Shown here piece by piece: positions 36,605 through 42,946 of a DNA stretch of 64,000 nt. Position numbers and translations under genes: made by a program. The stretch spans positions 24,474-88,473 of the forward strand of contig NZ_JALNUP010000016.1 in NCBI RefSeq assembly GCF_026540855.1, in the 5' to 3' direction. The notes beneath the pieces are model-generated. The model ran no database searches, was not told the DNA's origin, and saw only the letters and a list, made by a program, of their open reading frames with translations. How positions within the stretch are numbered: position 1 is the stretch's first letter; every line of letters begins with the position of its first letter. The DNA is from Sphingomonas sp. GC_Shp_5 (lineage in GTDB: Bacteria > Pseudomonadota > Alphaproteobacteria > Sphingomonadales > Sphingomonadaceae).

Positions 36605-38115
36605 CGGCTCGGTCCATCCCTATCGCGCGCCCGATCGCGTTCCTGCTGGGCCCGATCACGCTCCTGAACCTGGCGGACGATCTCATCCGCCCGGTCGGTC
36701 TCGATCGGCGCGACAGGCTGACTCGTCTTCTCGATAAGCGCGCTCAGACGCTCATTTGCCGCGTCGGGAGACTCGCCATCGTCCTTCCGCTCGGTCAGCT
36801 TGTTCGCTCTCTCAATAAGGGCCTGGAGGCGATCTGCGACCTCAAGCGGGCGCTCTGGCGGGGCTGGTTTATCAGGACTGGTCACCAAGGCAGGCGTCGC
36901 ATCGCGTTGCGCAGTCTTGTCCCGCAGCGCCTTCAACCGGGCGAGCGTGCTAAGGGGTTCAGCCGGCGCAGGAGCATCAACACCACGATCGATCTTCAGC
37001 GCATCCGCCTCCCGGGCGCGGCGTCTTTCGTCCGCCTCCCGCATCGCCCTGGCCGAGTTTGCCTCGGCCTCGGGCAACGATGCGACGAACTTTTCGAGGC
37101 TCTGAGCAACCACTTGGTCGGCAAAGGACGGTGAGGTGGAAAGCTCGGTGATCGACCGCATATAGGTCGCGCGAACCGTCGCCTGCCGAGTTGCCAGAAC
37201 GGACTTAACGGGGTCGGCAATACCTTGATCGAGCAGCCACTGCGCGCGATCGGCGCGGCTTACATCGATGCGCGGGACCTGCCCTTTGTCCCGCATCTTC
37301 TGTACGGCAATATGCTCATGCGTAGGGTCTAAGCCCCGCGCTCGCGTCGGGGTGGCGTTCGCCTCGATACCGCGATCGCGTAGCTTCTCGGCGAAGCGCT
37401 GCCGCCAGCGGAACAGGTCGTCGCGGTCTGGATGGAAGCGGCGACCGTCGAGATCCCGACGCGCGATCGTGATGTGAACGTGTGGATGATCGCGATCGAC
37501 ATGGAGGCCGGCGACCCATGATCGGTTGGCAAACTCTTCCCTCGCGAAGTCGACGGCCGCTGCCTTCAGCTTCTCCGGATCGGTCCCCGTGGGCATCGAC
37601 AGGATCATCGATATTGAGGTCGCTCCCTTGCGCCGAGCGTCCCCATCCATCTCCCATTCGTGCCAGTCTTGTGCGAGGACCTGCATGTGGCGACCGTCCC
37701 GAAGAACGTCGCCATCACTCGTTTCGAGACCAAGTTCCTTCTCCGGTCCGTGACCCAAACGACTGATGTAAGCGAAGTTAGCGAGGACGTGGCCACCCCC
37801 ATGTTGGCGCCCGGTGATGCGGACCATCACCTCGGGTACGCGGCGCGAGGTTCGGTCCATCGTCATCACGGCGCGACCGCTCATCCGAGCCTGATTGCCA
37901 CCCCCAAAGGCGTGCTTAGCTTGGACGCTTGGCCGAGACGCTGCTGCCGACGAAGACGGCTTGGGGAACATCGAGGCGACCGCGATGCCGAGCATCGTTC
38001 CCCCGGCATTGGGCGCTTTCGGCGATCCGCCACCCGACCCCAGCCGATACTTCTTGGGGGGCGCAAAGACCCCGGCCATGGAATCCATCGTACCGGAGGA
38101 GAACCGGAAGCTCAT
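36601..38115 (-). CDS. MOBP-type relaxase (VirD2/MobA-like)
   Basis: 504 residues. The metal-binding histidine motif HVDRDHPHVH lies at about residues 204-213, and a candidate nicking Tyr sits in FAYISR near residue 116. The C-terminal half is charged and repetitive (LKALRDKTAQRD, LQALIERANKL, LSALIEKTSQP). It should nick oriT, stay bound to the 5' end and be passed through VirD4. The start overlaps the MobC-like gene by ATGA. Confidence 0.92.
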   Translation of the reverse strand: MSFRFSSGTMDSMAGVFAPPKKYRLGSGGGSPKAPNAGGTMLGIAVASMFPKPSSSAAASRPSVQAKHAFGGGNQARMSGRAVMTMDRTSRRVPEVMVRITGRQHGGGHVLANFAYISRLGHGPEKELGLETSDGDVLRDGRHMQVLAQDWHEWEMDGDARRKGATSISMILSMPTGTDPEKLKAAAVDFAREEFANRSWVAGLHVDRDHPHVHITIARRDLDGRRFHPDRDDLFRWRQRFAEKLRDRGIEANATPTRARGLDPTHEHIAVQKMRDKGQVPRIDVSRADRAQWLLDQGIADPVKSVLATRQATVRATYMRSITELSTSPSFADQVVAQSLEKFVASLPEAEANSARAMREADERRRAREADALKIDRGVDAPAPAEPLSTLARLKALRDKTAQRDATPALVTSPDKPAPPERPLEVADRLQALIERANKLTERKDDGESPDAANERLSALIEKTSQPVAPIETDRADEIVRQVQERDRAQQERDRARDRDGPSR

Positions 38116-38693
38116 GCTTCGCGACCCTCATGGCTCGACGTCCAATAGCCGACCTCCGCGCCGACAGAGGACGAAAATGAGCGCCGCGCCTCGAACAGCT
38201 TGGCCTTCAAGTCAGCGCACGATTCCATGAACGAACCAGCGATCCGCGCGATGTCGAGCGAGCTGCCCGGCATGTTGGCCGCATTCATGGCGTGGACGGC
38301 CTGGTTGATGTTGGCGCTCATGTTCGTAACCAGCTTTCGGGCCTTCCCAAGCTCGGTAGCCGTTGCCGGGGCGAGCCGGAGGATCGCCGCCTTGTCCCAT
38401 AGCTGCCAGCGGATCGTGCGCTTGATCCACTCATTACGGGAAAGCCGAAGCGGCGCACCGACCTTCTCGATCGCCTCGATCTCACTGCGGTGAAGCCGGA
38501 TCGTCACGCGGATTAGATCGTCGGGATGCCCCCTGCCCTGAAGCGGTCCGTTAGGCAGATCGTCGTTGGCAGGTGCCACCACGGCGCGGGCTAGGGTCGC
38601 CGCAATCCAGCTACTGCGCGTCTGACCGTTCGCCGTAGCGATGCGATCGATCTCCGCGACCAGCTCATCCTTCAGGCGAAGACTGACTGCCAT
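38112..38693 (-). CDS. MobC/TraJ-like relaxosome accessory protein
   Basis: 193 residues. The N-terminus (SLRLKDELVAEIDRIATANGQTRSSWIAATL) is a ribbon-helix-helix pattern, and the C-terminal part has the MobC-like KLVTNMSANINQAVHAMN segment. It likely binds the 19-bp inverted repeat just upstream and recruits the relaxase. It is the first gene of a three-gene operon joined by ATGA overlaps. Confidence 0.85.
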   Translation of the reverse strand: MAVSLRLKDELVAEIDRIATANGQTRSSWIAATLARAVVAPANDDLPNGPLQGRGHPDDLIRVTIRLHRSEIEAIEKVGAPLRLSRNEWIKRTIRWQLWDKAAILRLAPATATELGKARKLVTNMSANINQAVHAMNAANMPGSSLDIARIAGSFMESCADLKAKLFEARRSFSSSVGAEVGYWTSSHEGREA

Positions 38694-38722
38694 TCAAAGC
38701 CCCGTGCAGCGGCGCCATACAA

Positions 38723-38760
38723 ACCGATGTAATACATCGGTGCCGTATGACATATCCTGC
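38723..38760 (+). other. Origin of transfer (oriT) with nic site
   Basis: A perfect inverted repeat, ACCGATGTA-A-TACATCGGT, spans 38723-38741. Eleven bases further on, TATCCTG|C (38753-38760) matches the IncP/Ti nic core YATCCTG|Y; ATATCCTGCCA also matches the T-DNA border core. A 19-bp repeat next to nic, upstream of an accessory and relaxase gene, is the RP4 layout. Cleavage after G38759 on the plus strand would send the right-hand side first and the relaxase gene last. Confidence 0.8.
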
Positions 38761-39034
38761 CATCCCCTAACATACTGCTCTTATACAGCTAAACCGCTCC
38801 CTCCACAACAGAACATAGCTCAATCGACGCGGAGTGAGGCGTGAGTGGTTGGGTTTCCGGCCGATCTGAACGCCGCGCCTCGATCCTCAGTTGGACCCTC
38901 GTTCAGTCGAGCACCTTCGGCGCGCGTTGTTTGTTCGGATTTGAGCGATCCTAGGGTCAGCAATCAACCTAGCAATCTTGGACGACATCCGACATTGTGC
39001 GCGTCCGGTTCCCCCCTTTATCCGGAGTTGCCCT

Positions 39035-39304
39035 ATGCCCCGAGCCACGCCTAAGCCGACCGACCTGTCGTCGATCGATGCCCGGCGAGAAGCCCTTCGA
39101 GCAGAACTCGCCGCGCTCGACGAACAGGCTAAAGCAGCAGAGCTCGCCGCGAAAGATGCAGGCCGACCGATCCTCCTAGCCGCCCTCGATCGGGTCAAAA
39201 TCGCAACCATGGACAAGACGGACGCACGCTCAATCGCCTCGGCAATCAGTCTGCATGGCGGCCAGGTCGTCGCACAGCATCTTGCCACGCTCACCACAAG
39301 CTGA
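39035..39304 (+). CDS. Hypothetical small helical protein
   Basis: 89 residues from ATG 39035. It is Ala-rich and charged (REALRAELAALDEQAKAAEL), suggesting a coiled coil, with a later SIASAISLHGGQVVAQHL segment. It is the first gene on the leading side of oriT. No family is recognised. Confidence 0.5.
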   Translation: MPRATPKPTDLSSIDARREALRAELAALDEQAKAAELAAKDAGRPILLAALDRVKIATMDKTDARSIASAISLHGGQVVAQHLATLTTS

Positions 39305-39367
39305 CGGCGATCCCGACCCCGCTTCGGCTACTTAGCAAGCGGTCATCATCGGACTACATCTGCGCAC

Positions 39368-39673
39368 GTGTCACCGTTGCAGGCCCTACGTGAACTCGAA
39401 ATCGCAGCGGAGCGTATCCAACTCGGACCACAGATTGGCCCGGGCGTCCTGGACGCACTACGCAGTCTGCGTGGCCCGGTCGAGCGATGGCGGTTGCTGT
39501 ACCTGTGGGAGTATCTTCAATTCGACGCCGCAGCCGAGCCTCGTCGGCTGATCGGCGCGCATCAAAACGCTTCGGCTGCTCTTTGGGGAATTGCACACGA
39601 CCTGAAACGGGAGCTGCTGAACCCCGTCGAGTTGGCAGCCCTGGTTAGGGATAGGGGCAACGACAGCCACTGA
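39368..39673 (+). CDS. Hypothetical protein (101 aa)
   Basis: From GTG 39368, helical, with LRELEIAAERIQLG and WRLLYLWEYLQFDAA segments. No signal peptide or membrane helix. It converges on the leftward gene at 39724, with a strong hairpin between them. No family is recognised. Confidence 0.5.
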   Translation: MSPLQALRELEIAAERIQLGPQIGPGVLDALRSLRGPVERWRLLYLWEYLQFDAAAEPRRLIGAHQNASAALWGIAHDLKRELLNPVELAALVRDRGNDSH

Positions 39674-39683
39674 CCTGGATGAC

Positions 39684-39716
39684 GGGCGCTACTTGGGATC
39701 AACCCAAGCCGCGCCC
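39684..39716. terminator. Nested hairpin between convergent genes
   Basis: GGGCGC and GCGCCC enclose CTTGGG and CCCAAG around an ATCAA loop. This gives a 12-bp stem with one small internal bulge, placed between two converging genes. No U-tract follows, so termination may be inefficient or factor-assisted. Confidence 0.55.
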
Positions 39717-39723
39717 AGGTTAG

Positions 39724-40077
39724 TTAGATACGCGGCGGCAACGCTGCCCCATCCGGTTCCGGCAGTCCCATCATTCCAAAAATGTCTTTCAGGAGCAGCC
39801 CCGGAAGATCAGGGTAGCTGGTCGCTAACCCGAGCATGTTGTCCGCTGCCCTGATCTTGATCGCGACGTGGCCAAGATGGGTAGCCGGGGTCTCGAGCAG
39901 GAGTTTCCCCGCAAGCTGGTGATCTCGAGCAACGGCGTCATCGACGTCGGCCCCCTCCCCCGCTGCATCGACCGTTGCAGATCGGAGAGCCTCCGCAGCC
40001 GATCGGTATCGATGCTCCGCCTCTGTCCACCCGGTATTCCCCCGACTACGCTCGCGAGGTACGGTATCGTCAGTCAT
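39724..40077 (-). CDS. Hypothetical protein (117 aa)
   Basis: Acidic, helical protein with RYRSAAEALRSATVDAA and HLGHVAIKIRAADNMLGLA segments. No motif of known function is visible. It lies downstream of the parA operon on the same strand with a 180-bp gap, so it may belong to the partition region. Confidence 0.55.
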   Translation of the reverse strand: MTDDTVPRERSRGNTGWTEAEHRYRSAAEALRSATVDAAGEGADVDDAVARDHQLAGKLLLETPATHLGHVAIKIRAADNMLGLATSYPDLPGLLLKDIFGMMGLPEPDGAALPPRI

Positions 40078-40260
40078 GTTCCATCCTCCAGTGATGGTTC
40101 GTGATTAGGGGGCGATCGCTGGTTGCATCCGGCGATCGTCCCCGTCCTGCCCTCCCCGGTCCCCCTCGGGACAGGCTCGAGGCCTTCCGCATATCCTGCG
40201 ATATGCCGAACTCTTACCGGCAGCCGCTCGTCTTTCTGCAGCGGCGTCCGGATCGGAATC

Positions 40261-40623
40261 TTACTCGTTCGCCCCGGCCTTCCGGCGCTCTTCCGTTTCA
40301 AGAAGATCGAGCATGAGGCCAAAGACTTCGCCCTTGGCCATTCGATGTCGGTACGCATAGTCATCCAACCGCTCGCGATCGCCCTCGCGAAGCCGTAGGT
40401 TGTAGTGGTCCGGATACTGCGACGGCTGCCGGGCCCGTTTCTTGGGAGCGACAGGCGCTTCCGGCAATGCCGGCTTATCGGAGATGAAGCCTAGCTGCTC
40501 CCCATCCTGCTTCGCCTTATCGCGAACCTCGCGTGGAGGAGGCGCGATATAATCGCCGTCGTCACCACCGAAACTGGTGACGCCTGCGAGCCGCCCTCCA
40601 GGCTTTGCTGCTTTGTCGCTCAT
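40261..40623 (-). CDS. ParA partner protein, likely DNA-binding
   Basis: 120 residues. After a disordered N-terminus, the segment YNLRLREGDRERLDDYAYRHR then MAKGEVFGLMLDLLE looks like a ribbon-helix-helix. Its start overlaps the parA stop by 4 bp, so it is probably the centromere-binding partner of this partition system (a ParG/ParB-type role). The assignment rests on fold pattern and position. Confidence 0.75.
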   Translation of the reverse strand: MSDKAAKPGGRLAGVTSFGGDDGDYIAPPPREVRDKAKQDGEQLGFISDKPALPEAPVAPKKRARQPSQYPDHYNLRLREGDRERLDDYAYRHRMAKGEVFGLMLDLLETEERRKAGANE

Positions 40624-41303
40624 GCCCCTGCCCTCGCCGCGCTCAAAGTTTCGAGGACGTCGTGTGCGAAGCTGGCGGCGTTCGCACGAGCGCTTTCGAT
40701 CGACGCTGCAGGTGTACCTTCAAGGGTGGCGAATGTCCCGCCTTGGGCAAACAGGCTTCGATACACCGTCCGTTCCGCGATCGACGTGGGAAGCGTGGTG
40801 ATGCCTGCCCCTTCGACTCCTTCCGCTATCTGCTGCGATACGCGCGATCGAATACGTGAGCTTGCCGGCGTCCGAGTGAAAACACCGGCAAATGCGATCT
40901 CACGGCGCGCCGCTGTAGATGCTCGCCTGATGCTCTGGAACGCCCGTGCAGCCTGGTCGCTGTCCAGTACGGAGCCTTGCATCGGTACAATGGCTAGATG
41001 GGTCATCAAAAGTGCGTTCGTAACCCTTGCCGAGGCCCTGCCCTCCAAGTCGACGATCACGAACCGGGCTCGCTTTTGAGCGGCGTCGATGGTGTCGATG
41101 ATCGCATCTTCGTCGACCTCTTGGACGACCTCAATATTCTCTGGCCGGCCCGGCAGGCCTGCCCATTTGACCAACGGGAAGTTCGGATCGGCATCGACGA
41201 CGACGACAGACGCTCCTCCATCGGCAAGTTCAAGCGCGAGGAGCAAAGCTGCCGTTGTCTTGCCGACACCGCCCTTCGGCGAAAGCAGGGTTATGACCGG
41301 CAT
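40620..41303 (-). CDS. parA: Partition ATPase ParA
   Basis: 227 residues starting with the deviant Walker A SPKGGVGKTT (residues 8-17), then VVVDADPNFP and FVIVDLEGRASARV. It is a short, Ib-type ParA/MinD-like protein without an N-terminal DNA-binding domain. It moves plasmid copies apart. The upstream 41330-41485 repeats are its likely centromere and operator. Confidence 0.93.
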   Translation of the reverse strand: MPVITLLSPKGGVGKTTAALLLALELADGGASVVVVDADPNFPLVKWAGLPGRPENIEVVQEVDEDAIIDTIDAAQKRARFVIVDLEGRASARVTNALLMTHLAIVPMQGSVLDSDQAARAFQSIRRASTAARREIAFAGVFTRTPASSRIRSRVSQQIAEGVEGAGITTLPTSIAERTVYRSLFAQGGTFATLEGTPAASIESARANAASFAHDVLETLSAARAGA

Positions 41304-41329
41304 GGCGATCCTTTTTGTTTGTTGTGTTA

Positions 41330-41485
41330 ACGGTAATACAATTAATCTTGCGGCTGTAGCGGTATTACAGCGAATGCTGATACCACGCGGGCATTACCGA
41401 TAATAGCGGCAATCGGCGTGTTCGGCGTAATACCTATGGCACGGGTAATCCCGCTAATTCAGCTAGCACCGGTAATACCGGTGCT
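41330..41485. repeat. Centromere-like repeat field upstream of parA
   Basis: GGTAATAC-type motifs occur in both orientations at about 41331, 41361, 41393, 41427, 41444 and 41471. The last lies in a 21-bp palindrome, AGCACCGGTA-A-TACCGGTGCT (41465-41485). The run fills the gap between parA and the resolvase gene and would serve as partition site and parA operator. Confidence 0.7.
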
Positions 41486-41600
41486 ATCAATAATGCTAAT
41501 AGAACCTGTAATCGATGTAGTGCCAATGATAGTTTGGGCGGCGCTTGGACGAGGCCCCGGCAGGGATCGGGCGTACAGGTAGTCGTTGTAATACACGTAA

Positions 41601-42200
41601 TCAGTTTGAGGGTTGCGGCGCTCGATCGCGCTCAATGCGACGATAGATCGCTTGGCGGCTGACTCCGAGCAATGTGGCGACGTCCGCGATTGTGGAGGGC
41701 GGCTCAGAGCAGAGCAGGGCCTTCGCCTTTGTCCATTGAGCATCGCTGATGCTAGGCGGGCGGCCGAATTTAGTGCCTGCCCGTTGCGCAGCGGCGATGC
41801 CGGCCATCGTGCGCTCATGATTGGTCCCGCGTTCAAACTCGGCAAATGCGCCGAAGATTTGAAATATGAGGTTGCCGGCTGCGCTAGTCGTATCGATCAC
41901 GGATTCCTTAATCGACCTGAGGCCGATACCTCGAGCCTTCATTCCTTCGACAGTCGCGATGAGATCGTAGGTCGAGCGGCTGAGGCGATCCAGTTTCCAT
42001 ACTACGAGCGTATCCTCACCAGACCGAGCGTAGGCGAGGGCTTCCATCAGCTTGGGCTTGATGACAGCGGCTCCGCTGATACCATCGTCCGTGAAGATCT
42101 TGGTACAGCCTGCTTCCTCGAGCGCCTCGATCTGGAGGCGGGGATCCTGGTCGTGGGTAGAAACACGGGCATAACCGATCAGCACTGTCCGAAACTCCAA
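41601..42200 (-). CDS. Serine resolvase (Tn3-type)
   Basis: 199 residues with the active-site motif IGYARVSTHDQ (catalytic Ser), VVWKLDRLSRS and a C-terminal Hin-type helix-turn-helix (TIADVATLLGVSRQAIYRRI). It probably resolves plasmid multimers at the adjacent res site. No Tn3 transposase gene lies nearby, so it appears to serve the plasmid. Confidence 0.93.
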   Translation of the reverse strand: MEFRTVLIGYARVSTHDQDPRLQIEALEEAGCTKIFTDDGISGAAVIKPKLMEALAYARSGEDTLVVWKLDRLSRSTYDLIATVEGMKARGIGLRSIKESVIDTTSAAGNLIFQIFGAFAEFERGTNHERTMAGIAAAQRAGTKFGRPPSISDAQWTKAKALLCSEPPSTIADVATLLGVSRQAIYRRIERDRAPQPSN

Positions 42201-42382
42201 ACGCGGTCGCGACTTTCGGACATTAAGGAGGTTTGTCCGAAAGGAGCAATATCAAAGTTACTTTCGGACGCCGCACCAGGGGTTTTGTTACACTGACTTT
42301 CGGACGGGGGTTTCGGACGACGGCTGTCGGCGCAAAATCATTCCCCGGTTGTCGTGTCCGAAACCGATCGGTTTCGGACACG
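42186..42382. other. Resolvase recombination site (res-like)
   Basis: TGTCCGAAA/TTTCGGACA half-sites are arranged in three pairs: 42186-42222 and 42234-42270 (about 37 bp each) and a 30-bp perfect palindrome at 42353-42382. The last has inner arms TGTCCGAAACCGA and TCGGTTTCGGACA. Two extra TTTCGGAC copies lie at 42298 and 42311. The first pair overlaps the resolvase start, as in Tn3 res, so the protein should repress itself. The 30-bp palindrome is the likely crossover site. Confidence 0.75.
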
Positions 42383-42706
42383 GTGGAAGCCTCAGATTTG
42401 TCCGACGGTAAAAGGTGGGGGTGCATAGGGCTTAACGGATTCAAATAGGTCGCGGGGTAGGGAGTTGCTCCGCTCTCCCTTGTAGAAGAAGGGTCGGGAA
42501 CTGTGTGCGGGAGCAAATCGATGCCGAGCCCTCATGAAGCGGGGAGGGGGTCCGAGCAGCCAACCCGCGCAGGAGGGGGACCGATCCGCGTTCGCTCGCG
42601 GAGTCGAACCCGACTACATCATTCTCGGCAGCCGTAAACAATCGTACGAAATCTCTGGCGTGACCGGCCACGCCAAGTGAGCTACGCTCTGCACCGGGGG
42701 AAGCAG
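42383..42706. other. Gene-free gap before the ATPase unit
   Basis: About 320 bp without a supported gene. A stretch near 42595-42612 resembles a tRNA T-arm on the minus strand (GGTTCGACT), but no cloverleaf can be drawn. The promoter of the ATPase unit should lie here, but I could not identify it. Confidence 0.35.
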
Positions 42707-42946
42707 ATGCCAGCACCGATTTTGAGTTTCCAAATCAACGATGTCGGATCGGCGGACGAAAACATTACTGCGTTCGGTGATGCGCTGGCCACGATCGATT
42801 TGGATCTATCGCCCGTGCTATGCGCCGAGTTGCCAAATATGGGACTGGGGTCGCCGGTTGATCTAGGCGCTTTGCTCGACGCACTATTCGCCGCTACCGA
42901 GCCAAAGCCCCCCACAGATCCGGCCCCGTTGAAGGCATCCGAATGA
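42707..42946 (+). CDS. Small acidic partner of SMC-like ATPase
   Basis: 79 residues from ATG 42707 with GGGGGA upstream. It is acidic and Leu/Asp-rich (NDVGSADENITAFGDALATIDLDLSP), with a second short helix (DLGALLDALFAAT). Its stop overlaps the start of the ATPase gene by 4 bp, so the pair is co-translated. Its size and place resemble the small middle components of ABC-type multi-gene defence systems, but I recognise no specific family. Confidence 0.65.
   Translation: MPAPILSFQINDVGSADENITAFGDALATIDLDLSPVLCAELPNMGLGSPVDLGALLDALFAATEPKPPTDPAPLKASE

Noticed and set aside
42590..42615. tRNA-like fragment (GGTTCGACT on the minus strand) as an attachment site
   Set aside because: The T-arm pairs only partly and no acceptor, D or anticodon stems can be drawn; no integrase lies nearby.
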